From contig CM031622.1 of assembly GCA_018398815.1 (NCBI GenBank), forward strand, positions 25,275,597-25,339,596: 64,000 bases of DNA, read 5' to 3'. This DNA comes from Conus ventricosus (lineage: Eukaryota; Mollusca; Gastropoda; Neogastropoda; Conidae). The position numbers and the translations under genes were made by a program. The notes under the pieces are model-generated. The model was not told the DNA's origin, did not search any database, and saw only the letters and a program-made list of their open reading frames with translations. This document shows positions 43,484-54,872 of the stretch, one piece after another (position 1 is the first letter of the stretch; each line of letters starts with the position of its first letter).

Positions 43484-44093
43484 CAAAAAAAAGTAAAAAA
43501 AAGTTGATGCCCCAAGTGAGTTCAGGAAAACAAAAGAGCTTTGCCATGTCATACGAAACTGATTCACAAGAACATGAGATTCAAATCACACGTTCGTTTA
43601 TTTGTTTGATTGTCATATTTTATTATTATTATTATTTTTTAATTAGTATGCAATTTGAGAAACCGAAACTAAGATTACACATAAATTACAGTAAGAGTGC
43701 ATTCCCTTAGAATTGATCACAATATAATTTCTCATTAAATCATGCCATTAGAACTCTTCAGTCTATAGCTGATTTTGAGAAATGAAAAGAACATAAAATT
43801 GGTTTGTTTTTGTATTGTTATTGAGTCTTTTATTCACAAAACTAACGTAAATGCCAACGTTTTTATTGGATTAGAAGCGTCTGCTTTATTTCCGGTGCGG
43901 CGCTTTATGCAGTTTATGGGAAGGTGAGCAGTCGACACAACAGAGTCAGACGAGTGACAGACCGGGAGGGTGAGACTCGCCGTCGTCATTAACATTTCTA
44001 CCGTGCACAGACAAATCATACTGTTCATGTTTTGTCTTCGAACAGTTAGCGGATTACCTTGACACACATTTCTTCGCCTAATTCTCCGCGACA
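43484..44093. other. 5' flank of the MBOAT gene
   Basis: AT-rich to about 43860, then more balanced sequence up to the start codon. No TATA box is placed with confidence. A plausible 5' untranslated region lies within about 43860-44093. An in-frame TAA at 44079-44081 closes the frame upstream of the ATG. Confidence 0.45.
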
Positions 44094-44174
44094 ATGGCAA
44101 AGAAGGGAGAATTTTACGCTGGATCAAGATTACTTGAACATCTGGTCCCAGTGATTGGCCTGCCTCTAGATCAG
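44094..44174 (+). CDS. MBOAT1/2-type acyltransferase, coding exon 1
   Basis: Encodes the first 27 residues, from MAKKGEFYAGSRLLEHL to the LPLDQ end, in phase 0, with donor GATCAG/GTAACA. The ATG has A at -3 and G at +4, and an in-frame TAA lies 15 nt upstream, so the start is well placed. The family is the membrane-bound O-acyltransferases that re-acylate lysophospholipids in the endoplasmic reticulum (MBOAT1, MBOAT2 and fly oysgedart type). The short N-terminus ending in LP(L/I)DQ followed by LNF.VCQ is typical of this subfamily. The exon joins exon 2 in phase over a 9.8 kb intron. Which of MBOAT1 or MBOAT2 it corresponds to cannot be told, so no symbol is given. The catalytic His and Asn would lie in exons beyond the window. 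Confidence 0.82.
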
Positions 44175-44742
44175 GTAACAGCGAGTTTTTGACATCAGTA
44201 TCATATCTTTGCACATTCCCATCTCACATTCACATGTACAGAAAGAATCTTGGGACCCAGAAAAGTATTACTTTTGTTTTTTTTCGTTTTTTTCCCCCCT
44301 TTTTTTTTCAAGTGAAGGAGAAGCAGTCTGTTGCAAAGTATTGGTCAAAATCGATCAGTCATGATCGTACTAGGACTTTGCAGTTTTAGTTTAAATCAGT
44401 TGATCATCGTCATGCCCACTGGCTACTGCACTGTTCGATTTTTCGGGAACAATAAATAGGGCTTAAGAAATTGATTGATGGATTGGTGGCTACATAGTGC
44501 AATGTCTGTTTCTTGCAAAGAATTGATTATGAAAATTGATTTCTTTTGTTTATGGATAGATGGATAACTCTCTCTGAATATCCTATCTCTCTCACCGTCC
44601 GTCTTGCTCTCCCTCTTCCCCCTCTCTCTCTGGCACTCTCTCTGAGTTTATCTCTCTCTCTCTGACTCTCTAATCTGTCTCTGTGATTCTCAGAGACACA
44701 CACAGTATGTCTTTTTGAGCCCTACCCCCACCCCCCTTTGTG

Positions 44743-44773
<31 letters not shown>

Positions 44774-45202
44774 TGAGATGCTGTTTTTCCACTCCTCTGT
44801 GTGTGTGTGTGTGTGTGTGCATGTGTGTGTGTTGTGTGTGTGTTTGACTCTCCATCCATTCCTTCCCACCCTGCCACCCCTCGCTCTTACTCTCTCTGTG
44901 TTAGAGACTCTTCATACTGTTTCTCCATTCCTCTCTTTCTATCTCTGTCATTCTTCAACCCTTCGTTTCTCTCTTCCTCCCACACTCTCTCCTGTGTTTA
45001 TTGTTATTTCATTGTGAATAATATTTGTCGTATATGTGCTGATGTGCAGTTCTGTGCAATGTTTTCTTTATATATTTGCAAATGTCTTTTCCTTGTTTGA
45101 TTTTGTACTTATTCCTTTCCGTCAGTATGTAACATTTTGTTTGTTTGTTAGTTCTCTCTCTTACCCCCCATTTTTCTGTCCCCACCTCTCGTTCTCTGTG
45201 TG

Positions 45203-45263
<61 letters not shown>

Positions 45264-45960
45264 GTTGTTGTTGTTGTTGTTGTTGTTTTGTTTTACGTCT
45301 TTCCACATTATGTGATACTAGACGGGAAAATAAAAAGAAAAAAAAATGTGGCCGGACAAAAAGATTAACACAAGTCAAAAGAATTAACTTATCTACAGCT
45401 ATAACATAAAAATAGAAAATCAACTTAATCAAAGATTTAAAAAACAACAACAACAACCCACCAAACATAAGTCTTCTGTCTCATCTCACCACTGACTGTT
45501 ATCTATTAATAGTTATCGTGTGTGTGTGTGTGGCTTGTTTCTTTGGGATTTTTTTGTTATTGGTTTTGTTGCTGGTTTTCCTTGTCTTTGTTTTTAGAGT
45601 ATGTAATCATTCAGTGTTACATGAGAAGAGTGGATGTTTCCTTGAGTGTGTGTGTGTGTGTGTTCATGTGTGTGTGTGGTGTGTGTTTAAGAAAGCAGAA
45701 TGTTGAGTGAAAACGATGCAAACGAACAAAGCATGCATTGAAGTTCTTGAACTACTAACACACACACTCTCTCTCTTTCTCTCTCTGACACAAACACATA
45801 GAGATGCATTTATCCCACTCATTTGGCACTGTTTCCAAACAGTAACATATGCCTGTATATTTGACAAACACACACCCACACATACACACACACAAACACA
45901 CAGAAACATACAAATGCGGACGCACACGTGTCTGCATAGTATGCATGCATACAAAGATGA

Positions 45961-46018
<58 letters not shown>

Positions 46019-48382
46019 GAGCACGCATGCATGCACGCAGATATTAACTTTTTCTTTGATGCAATAGGCAGCAGACTGATATTCTATATTGTTGACCAGA
46101 CAAATTTTGTAAGTTGGATTTCATTGCTATTAACCGTATTCAGCCTTACCTATTGGCTGGTCATACAATTATTTTGAAAAGACTTTTCACTCTTTCTTCA
46201 TCGCTTTTTTTTTTTTAAAGATAAAAATAAACAGCCCCTAACCTTCTACCCCTCTGTATAATTTTAAGAATGGAAAAGACTGCTTTAAACATAAGAGAGG
46301 AGCACATTGTAGGAGAAAAAGTTTTCCCTCTGAACAATTCAGAAGGGTTGGAAGGGCAGGTATCTTTTACAAATGAAGAAATGCTTTATTTAATGAGTGT
46401 ACTGTGTGATTTGTCCCAGTTTTGTTTTGTTCGATGTGTGTGTGCATGCATGCGTGTGTGCGTGCATGTGTGTGAAAGTGCACATGCATGTGAAAGATCT
46501 TTAAAGAGCTAGATTACACTAGAGAAGGATTCAGAACTTTGAATGTTAACTTCGACTTTTATTACAGTGTATCATAATTATTAATATAATTGACAGGAAT
46601 TAAGACTTTAAATGCTTAATTGCATCTCAGCAAGAGGGAAGACAAGATTTAGAAGCCCTCAAAAAAAGTTTTGTAAGCTTTTCAGTTGTAACACTCATGC
46701 AAACTACACCTGCAGCCAAGGAGCAAAGAGCATCACAGTAATCATAATGACAAGACTAAATTGCAAGGATGAACTGGAAACTGGTTGTGAGTATATCACT
46801 GATGAGACTATGAAACAAAAAAAGGTATATAGTATTACTAGTAATCTGCGCAAGCGGTCAGACTCCACGTTGGTGGACCAGACAGTGTCCCTCACACTGT
46901 GACAAGGTTGTTCAACGGACCTCCATTGGGAGTCTCGTGCTATTTTGCTGGCATATTCATTGATGCATGCAAATTTCCACCATTTTTAGACCACACGAGA
47001 ATGCATTATCATCACAGTGCGGTGTCTGCTCAATTTGCAGCCTACTGATGTGATTTATTGATCTCTGGCAGAGTTGCATAATGCTGCTGTGACATGGCTT
47101 AATGACGGTGCACCAGAACCTTGTTCCAGGAGCGTTTTATCTCACAACTACACGTGTCTGTGTGCATGAAATGTTTTAATATGGTTGGCTTCATAATCCC
47201 AGTTGCGTTCAGTTGATAGACCATATCCGATGATTTGGTCAAAAGCTGATTGACTGCTTAAAGCTGACAATTTGGCTACTGATAGTTTTTAGCAATATTT
47301 AGCGGACCAGAGAGCAGTTACACAGAGAGGTTCTAAACCATGGCCGTACTGAATGAATGTGATTGAGAAGCCACAATAACATGGCCCTGCTGAATGACTA
47401 TTAGTGTATTAGGGTAAATTTAATCTTTGATCTTAGCATAATCAATTATGTGTGGTCAGTGTACAAAGTATGTTTGCAAATGATGACTTACGAGTTGTGT
47501 GCTGGTGCAACAGTAGTGCCACTGCGTTGATTTCTTAGCTCAGCAACATGCCTGCAAACATAAAGCAATTTTTATGCTTGAGTTTGTGTCTCTCAAGACA
47601 TACTCATGTTCAGCAGTCATGTCTTAGGCTTGTGCTTCCTCTCAAATTAACATTGATGTTAAAGTTACCTCTTGTTTGGTTTATGTAGTTTATAATAGGG
47701 TATTTAGGTATTGGCAGTATCTTTGTAATGATATACCCCTCCCCCACTCCCCACCCCCATGCTCCCACCTCCCCCCTCCAAAGATGGGCATGCACACATG
47801 TATGTGTACGTGCACATGCACGCATGCATGTACACACACGCGCATGCACACATGCACGCACGCACGCATGCATATACTCTGTCTCTCTCTCTCTTTCCCT
47901 CCCCTCCTTCCCTGTCAAATATCACATAATTTGTGAAAAGACATAAAATAAAAGTACTACTATTACTACAAAGCAAGAGTACACTCATGATTAGTATTGT
48001 GGTGCTACTGGAATGGCTTCAGGGTCTGTCTTGTGTAGCGGGTGGTTCATCAGAGCCTAGATTGTGGTGGTGTTATCAGGCATCAAATAACCCTTTTTTG
48101 TGAAAGTAAGAGGTGGTTGTTGTTGTAAATCCAGGTGTATTTGTGAAGAATTAAAAAGGTTAGTTAGAACTCAAGTAACTAGATGAAGATTTTATGGTGT
48201 GAAAACTAATCAGGATAGTTAAAACAAAACCAAAACAAACAGATAACTTGCTATTCGGCTATTAGAAAGAAATGTGCAAGTCAGCCGATCGAAACAAAGT
48301 GACACCCGGCCACTTGAAAGGTTTTGCTTATATAATTTCAGCTGTCATTGTGGGTGAGTGACTTGTCACAATAGTCTGACAT

Positions 48383-48475
48383 CAGTTTCAGTGTCAGTTT
48401 AACAGAAGAGATGTCACTCCGTGGGGATGAATCTATACACTACACCACATCTGCCAACCAGTGATATTGCTGTGC
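48383..48475 (+). mobile_element. SINE fragment (GTTTCAGTTTCA type)
   Basis: CAGTTTCAGTGTCAGTTTAA, then GATGTCACTCCGTGGGGA, then CACTACACCACATCTGCCAA. A diverged match to the 33606-33866 element on the opposite strand. Confidence 0.55.
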
Positions 48476-48798
48476 ACAGGGTTTACATCTATAGGGTGGA
48501 TGACTAGATGAGTAAATCACTGAGAACAGATTTCAGATGAGGGTCTCTTGGATGAGACCAGGCAGATGACAAGCTGCTCATTGACACAGTGAGCTGGTCT
48601 GGTCTTGGATACCTATTGTTTGCGCCACTACTATATTTTGTGTGTGTGTGTGTGAGAGAGAGAGAGAGCGGAGAGAGAGAGAGTGTGTGTGTGTCTGTGT
48701 GAGTGAGTGAGGGTGCGTGTGTGCGTGTGTCAGTATATGTATGTCTGTGTATGAGTGAGTGTGTGTATGTGGATGTGTGTATATGTGAGTGAGTGAAT

Positions 48799-48864
<66 letters not shown>

Positions 48865-49282
48865 ATGCATACACCTTGCTGCATGTAGTGCATTTGCGCA
48901 GGCTTGCCTGAACACTGATACATGTATGCATGCTGATGCTTTTATATATGTGTATGATTTGTGATTATGTATGGATTAAAAATCTTTCTTCAAAGAATGG
49001 TAATTTATTTCATCTCATGACTTCAAAGCAAACAAACAGAAAAAGTATTTAAAAACTGGAATTAATTGAACATTGAAATAAAGCACCTGATGCACACACA
49101 GTCTGAACCTTGAGCACCAGTACATGATTCCCTTTGCATTGACACAGACGTGCCATGCAGTCACTCAGTGGATGAACAGGCATATCACCACCCTCCACTC
49201 CATCCATCATGCCCTCCACTGCAACACATGGCATACCTCCACCAGCGCACCCTGCATTCTTCTTACCACCCCCCTCCTACAC

Positions 49283-49344
49283 CAGCCCTGATGTGGCCCT
49301 TTGCGGGTCGGCTGGGCTATAAGCAACATTATCTTATCTTATCT
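49283..49344 (+). mobile_element. 62 bp LINE-tail insertion with target duplication
   Basis: Reads CAGCCCTGATGTGGCCC, the GGGCTATAAGCAACA part and a TTATC repeat. The 11 bp CCCTCCTACAC flanks it exactly (49272-49282 and 49345-49355). The length equals that of the minus-strand insertion at 21265-21326, and both start at the same place in the parent sequence. Confidence 0.9.
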
Positions 49345-49828
49345 CCCTCCTACACATACACACGCACAATCTAATCATGCGTATGTCTGCATCATGCTGA
49401 AGACCACACCCCAACATCCCTCCCCCAAGGACAAGCTTGCACATAGACATCAAATTTCCAAGCACTATAAGTTGAATATATATGTGTATGCTTTCAAAAT
49501 CAGCCACAATGATCACCATCAAATATATTTCCACATCATATACCATACTTTGGGGACTTGCACTAGAATTGCAAGAAAAATGTATGAATTGCGGTGTGTA
49601 TCAATTGCACACTAGCACCCCCACCCCATCCCCACTTTCCCAATGTATGTTATGTTGTAAATGAAAATGAAGAGAAACATTTTGTTTTAGCAAGTGAAAT
49701 GATCTTGTTGTAAATGATGGTTTTGCTGTTTATGATGAACTAGGTGGCGAAGCATATTATTCACACTGTATTTGTTTATAAATAATTTAACTCTGACAAA
49801 CAGACACAGAGGCAAATAAACAACAGAT

Positions 49829-49856
49829 GTGAGTGAGAGAGAGGGAGGGAGGGAGG

Positions 49857-49919
<63 letters not shown>

Positions 49920-49930
49920 GGGAGAGAGTG
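49829..49930 (+). repeat. (GA)n microsatellite with GAGG units
   Basis: GAGTGAGAGAGA, then GGGA repeats, then about 70 bp of AG with two GAGGAG interruptions. Confidence 0.95.
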
Positions 49931-50524
49931 TCCGTCTCTCCTCACACGTCGGTCAATAGAAAAAGAAAATCAATTTCAGGTGCAACATGTTTTATGTCAA
50001 GTGCAACTGGTATTTAGGAAGCAACAGCTGTCATTTTCCCTGGTGCAGGAGTGAGTGAGTGTTCTCTTCAATAGTGATATTTTCACTCCATTTTTAAATA
50101 GCGAAAACTGGAAAAGCGATAGCAGATGCTGTCATACTATATATACAATCCTTGCTGTCACTAGTGTCAGTGTGAAGTTTCTGTTTCAGTAAACCTCTAA
50201 TCAATGGAAAGCACTCTTACTTGCGGACTTCAGTGTTGTCTGCTATGGATTAATGCGGGGTTCTCTTCTACAATGAAAAAAAAAACCCAACGTCATTTGA
50301 GTGTAGGCTTTCTTGAAACATCTGTGTTATGAAGATGCTCTGTTTCTGAAATCACTTGATTCTTCATTTTATTTGAGGTCAATTAGTGTATATGTGGTGC
50401 ACCTAGTCTGGGTTATCAGGAGCCCAGCAAAGCAAGCAGGGCCCCCAAGTACTTGTGACCCTGGTTATCATGTAACACATCTGTATCTGCTGGTCAAACC
50501 TCCTTTTATCTCGCCTCACTCCCT

Positions 50525-50690
50525 TGTTGCGGCACAAAGTGTCGTAATTACACGAAGTGTCGCAATGCGACACTTTGTGCTCTGTTTTACTCTCCTCCCC
50601 AGTACGAAGTGTCGCACAGCACAAAATTTTACTTGCAACAGTTTGATCAGCCTTACCAGCACAAAATGTCGCAATGGCACTGTTCTGTAC
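50525..50690 (+). repeat. CACTTTGTGC palindrome cluster, left copy
   Basis: Starts TGTTGCGGCACAAAGTGTCG and contains the dyad GTGTCGCAATGCGACAC extending to CGAAG.../...TTTGTGC, then further ACGAAGTGTCGCA and GCACAAAATGTCGCA words. The related right copy at 51890-52058 is in inverted orientation. No coding content is seen. Confidence 0.75.
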
Positions 50691-51889
50691 ATGTATTGAG
50701 TGAGCAAATGAGTGATGGTAGGTGAAGAGAGATACAAAGAAAGTAAGACAGACAGACAGACAGACAGAACAGACAAATCGAGAGGCAGAGACAGGACAGA
50801 GACAGAGGTTCATTTATTCATTCATTCATTCATTCATTCGTTCATTTGAAATCTATGATTGATAGGAAATAGTTCTGTCAATCTGTTGAACAATAACTAT
50901 CACTGGTTAGTGATGAGACAGACAGCTCCGTGTTTGAGCACTCTATGTTCATCAGTTAATTTTGTGAAACGTGCATGGGCTGAGAAAAATAGATTACACC
51001 ATCATGACTGCAAACCGATAGCTTAGTCTAGAGCGTTAGCCCTTTAATTATATTGATGGCTTTGAGCATCTGTGCGACAAGTTGGAATTTCTGAAAAAAA
51101 GGGTATACATTTCATCTGCTTAGAGCTTTTCAAAAATATCGACACATGATTGTCACTCAAGGCAGACGATTTGTAAATCCCTATTCAAGACACAATCAAA
51201 ATTGATTGTGTGTTATCAACGTGTCCCTTTTGGCAAAGTTGCGGTCCCTGAACACCTTTTTTTTGCTTTTGTGGAGTAATGGGGATATATGCCAAAAGGG
51301 GGCGGGGATGGGGATGGGAGCACTACAAAGTGTGTGTTAAAAATGGCGGTTTTGAGGCGAATTGACTAAATTTCAATGATCCGTGAACACTAGTAGGCAC
51401 ATTTTACAGTGCAAAATACATATGCACGTGCAAGAAAAATTGTCTGGCTATGACCTGTGCTAATCACCTGGCTACATAAGCTGCTGGTCCAATGAAATTC
51501 ATCACCATTTGACCATGTGCCCTGAGAAGAAAACTACCGGTATGTTGATTTTCTGACTGGTCCTTAACTTTTTGTGAAGTCTGTATATTACATGTATCGT
51601 ATATAAGTATGGGTTAATGAAACAACAGGTACTGCAATAAACACAATTGCAGTACCTGTGTGAGAAGTATCTGGTACATTGATGCCACTCGTAAAGCGCT
51701 AGAGTTGCCCAATGACCTATGTTTTTTGCATGACTCACTAGGGACTCTGGATCTTTAAAGTTGAACACATTCGTAGCATAAGGACAGAGGAGGAGTGTGT
51801 GTGTGGGAAAAGGGGATGTATGTTACTTTTAATTAGAGAATATTTGAATTGCAACCACATGTATCTCATGGGTGACAAAAAATTTTGTG

Positions 51890-52058
51890 GGTCGTGCACA
51901 TTATGTCCTTAGCACAATAAGGGGCTTTCCCGGCACAAACTGTCGCATGTTCCAAAATGCGACACATTGTGGAAGTCTTCTCAGCACAAAGTGTCGCACT
52001 TTTGCATAAAGTGTCGCATGCGACACTTTGTGCAGTTGCAACACTTTGTGCCGCAACA
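51890..52058 (-). repeat. CACTTTGTGC palindrome cluster, right copy
   Basis: On the plus strand it contains CGGCACAAACTGTCGCATG, AAAATGCGACACATTGTGG, AGCACAAAGTGTCGCAC and the dyad AAGTGTCGCATGCGACACTT, ending AACACTTTGTGCCGCAACA. The last 23 bases are the reverse complement of the first 23 of the left copy with two mismatches. Confidence 0.75.
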
Positions 52059-52679
52059 CACCGTCCTCCCCTCCCGCTCCCAGTGCCCTCCTTGAACAAA
52101 AATAAAAGCAAAAAATAAGATAACACACTCGTTTGTAGGTAGCAAAGCAGGGATCCTGTCATATTCAGAGCCTGATGTCTTTGTTGAAATATGTTTACCG
52201 TGAACTGATTGACGTGTGCCTCATTGATGCATTAGGTCAAAGTACCATCCGTCGTTTAAAAAATTTGTTGTGTTCATTCCAGAGACGAACAGTCAACTTG
52301 ATAAACTGAAGCTCTGATTTATGCTTGAATTCTTGTTTCTTTTAACTCTTACCGCTTCATTTTTCGTGTCCTGTCAATGGTATTAGCTGTTGTTCCTAAC
52401 AGCTCTTCCCAGTTTCCCCAAGATACACAGTAATATAGCCACACCCAGTCCATTTCCTGTGCCGTCAATCTTCTTGGAGCTGTCGATGCCATGTTTTTTA
52501 TTCAACCACTCAGCGAGGGGGACCCTGTGTTGCTGTATTTTTTCAGTTACGGTGTTAAGCAGACCCAGTTAATAGATAGTGAAAGTGAATAAGAACCATT
52601 ACTCTAGTCTAAAGCACCAAGATTTGACACCAGTGTAACAAAACTCTACCAGCAGCCTGGTCTTGAAATGCAGAGTTGT

Positions 52680-53470
52680 AGAACTGGCTTTGAGGTATGG
52701 CGTACGTTGGAGAGAAACTTGCTGTTGATGTCAACTAAATGAAGAACACAGATAAGGGGGAAAAAATTGATGTGGTTTCTGAATGTGAAGATGAAAAATA
52801 GCGGTCGTAGGTGATGGCAACCTGTTATTTGACAAGTACATACTCGGAGTGTAATAGATAAAGCAAGTAGAATGACAGAAATAATTGGATATACTATTTC
52901 ATGCATGGATGATGAAATACTTAACCTTTGATATAAAGCATTAGTCATCCCCCATTTTGAGTATGAAATACTGTATGGTTCCCAGGCTTAAGAGGCAGTC
53001 TGCTGCACTGGAGAGAGCTCAAAGAAGACTAGTGAAATGGGTTCTGACAATGGCGAAAGGAATTATTATTATAACAATAATGATAACAGTAACAGAGCAT
53101 TTATAAAGCGGCTTGCCAAAGGCGCTGAGAATTACAGGTTCTATCTAGGTGCTGAAAATTACACTTATTATGAGAGAATGGATTTGACCCATCATTTTTT
53201 GTACCAAATAGATGGCACTCCAGTCATTGACTGTTACAGTACTGCTAATTTTAGTGCAAGGAATAGTTCTGACAAAATCTTCAACAAATGGCAGGCTAAC
53301 TTAAGAAAAAAAAGAAGCATTCACTGATTTAATGATAGAGTGACAAACTTCAAGAAATGCCATGCTAACTTAAGAAGAAAATTTATGTTTACTGATTTAG
53401 TAGTAGAGTGACGAAATTATGGAATAACTTAATAAAACCCACTAAGTTATGCATACAGCACTGAAATTCT
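52680..53470 (+). mobile_element. Old LINE ORF2 C-terminal remnant
   Basis: Degenerate frames across 52920-53060 resemble the thumb region of CR1/L2/Jockey-type ORF2, with HFEYEILYGSQ and an ALERAQRRLVKWV-like segment. The part at 53320-53450 (FMFTDLVV then an N-rich stretch) resembles the C-terminal F.DRVV..WN. Between them lies ATTATTATAACAATAATG then AGCATTTATAAAGCGG and AAAGGCGCTGAG, a small element common in invertebrate genomes (recollection). Many stops are present. It is within MBOAT intron 1. Confidence 0.5.
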
Positions 53471-53901
53471 GTTGACTGTACAGAATTAAAAAAAAGAAAG
53501 AGAAACACTTTAAACACGATGATTAATCCGCCCAGCATTAAATATTGGTGGATACCAGAGCAGACCGTGCATCAAAATTTCCTTAACATTTGATTTTCAA
53601 AAAGAGGGAAGGTTTAAAGTCTTTTTCAGATTATGACAGCGGAGCACTCGCCCCAAAAACACGAGCCTGAAAAAAACAACAACAAAGTGTTAGTTAAGTG
53701 ACTGTATGAATTCCTGTGCTGCGGTGAACAGAGTAACCTTCCTGCTGCACCGTGCGTCTCCTTCCCTTGACCACCAAATTTGCTGGCAAGAGTGCTGGGA
53801 CCTTGGGTCAGGATTATGGATCATTCGTTCCAGTAAGATTAGCTGCTGTTGTCATTGCTGTTGATTAGAATGTAGATGCTGACTAATGAGTGTGGGTATG
53901 A

Positions 53902-53998
53902 ATGAGTGTGTGTGTGCATGCGTGCGTGTGTGCGTGTATTGAGTGTGTGTGTGTGTGTGTTTTGTGTGTGTATGTGTGTGTGTGTGTGTGTGTGTGTT
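53902..53998 (+). repeat. (TG)n tract abutting the MBOAT exon 2 acceptor
   Basis: TG-rich with TGCATGCGTGCG and TTTTGTG interruptions. It runs into the acceptor as GTGTGTGTTTACAG at 54003, so the TG repeat occupies the place of the polypyrimidine tract and the branch region. Confidence 0.9.
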
Positions 53999-54003
53999 TA
54001 CAG

Positions 54004-54149
54004 CTGAACTTCCTGGTGTGCCAAATTGTGGGTCTGCTGCTGGCTGTGTCGTTCCGCTCGGTCATGGCCCCAGGTACCACACCCCCAGTGGCCCGATTGA
54101 TTTTTGAGCTCTTCGCTGGCATCGCTCTGTCCATCTTTTGCTTTGGACA
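54004..54149 (+). CDS. MBOAT1/2-type acyltransferase, coding exon 2
   Basis: A 146 nt exon with acceptor TTTACAG and donor TTTGGACA/GTAAGT. It encodes residues 28-75 plus two bases of a His codon completed by exon 3. The segment LNFLVCQIVGLLLAVSFRS is a first membrane span followed by the Phe-Arg pair seen in MBOAT1/2. After a polar loop (VMAPGTTPPVAR), the stretch LIFELFAGIALSIFCFG is a second span. The FCFG ending and its position match MBOAT1/2 proteins. Reading through the donor gives a stop at once. The exon is bracketed by (TG)n on both sides, and its 3' end plus donor has been partly copied twice downstream (54370-54440). Confidence 0.9.
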
Positions 54150-54175
54150 GTAAGTCTCCCTGTACTTAGTGCTGC

Positions 54176-54178
<3 letters not shown>

Positions 54179-54240
<62 letters not shown>

Positions 54241-54262
54241 ATGTGTGTGTGTGTGTGTTGGA
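54179..54262 (+). repeat. (TG)n microsatellite after MBOAT exon 2
   Basis: About 40 TG units with one GCATG interruption, starting 30 bases after the exon 2 donor. Further TG tracts are at 54318-54342 and 54436-54462. Confidence 0.95.
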
Positions 54263-54368
54263 TGGTCAGTCTGTGTGTGTATGTGTTGGTCGGTTGATTT
54301 CTATTTTGGGGGCTGCGTGTGCATGTGTGTGTGTGTGTGTGTCCATATTCATGCGCATATGTGTGTCT

Positions 54369-54440
54369 GTGCTTTGGACAGAAAGTCTTTGTTTTTGTAT
54401 GTGTTGCTCTGTCTATCTTCTACTGTGGACAGTAAGGTGT
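54369..54440 (+). repeat. Partial copies of the exon 2 end and donor
   Basis: The segment 54370-54390 (GTGCTTTGGACAGAAAGTCT) matches the exon 2 junction TTGCTTTGGACAGTAAGTCT. The segment 54404-54437 (TTGCTCTGTCTATCTTC, then TACTGTGGACAGTAAGG) matches CATCGCTCTGTCCATCTTTT then GCTTTGGACAGTAAGT. The second copy keeps a GTAAGG donor; the first has lost GT. They are duplicates of the last 20-30 exonic bases with the splice site. Confidence 0.75.
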
Positions 54441-54838
54441 GTGTGTGTGTGTGTGTGTGTATGGCAAGGGGGGGAGGGGAGGGGGGGAGGAGAGTGCATG
54501 CCTTTCCTTCTCTGTACAGACAGCCTGTAGATTCGGGTTGCGCTCAGGAGAGCTGGATGATTTACGTTGCAGTGAGGTTATGAATGACGTGGTGAGATAG
54601 GGGAGATAACTGACTTGCATAATGCAGAGAGGTTGGATGGTTGTCTTGTTAGAAAGGGGGTGTGTGGGGGAAAATGGGTGTATGTTTACTTTGGAGTGTG
54701 GAGCATGAGAGAACATGTTTGGATTCACATTAGATTTGTTGCCACAGCATCTCTATGTGAACACAGAGCTGGTCTCTGAGAGTTAGCAACACAATGGACC
54801 AGCACCAGCACTCTATTCCCAACTGGGAAAATTGTTTA

Positions 54839-54872
<34 letters not shown>

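Larger units (their letters stand above)
44175..54003 (+). other. MBOAT intron 1: microsatellites and repeat fragments
   Basis: A 9.8 kb intron. Microsatellites: (TG)n 44741-44845, (TG)n(TTG)n 45198-45290, (TG)n 45518-45685, (CA)n 45865-46016, CA/ATGC mix 47800-47870, (TG)n 48639-48865, (GA)n 49829-49927, (CAGA)n 50748-50770 and (ATTC)n 50812-50845. Stretches without any recognised feature are 46030-47740, 47890-48380, 48880-49270 and 52060-52680. Open frames at 46270-46512 and 46612-46902 have no splice-supported exon and no recognised motif. Confidence 0.6.

Noticed and set aside
46270..46902. Two open frames of 80 and 96 residues in MBOAT intron 1
   Set aside because: No recognised motif, AT-rich codons, no suitable splice borders; within the length expected by chance.
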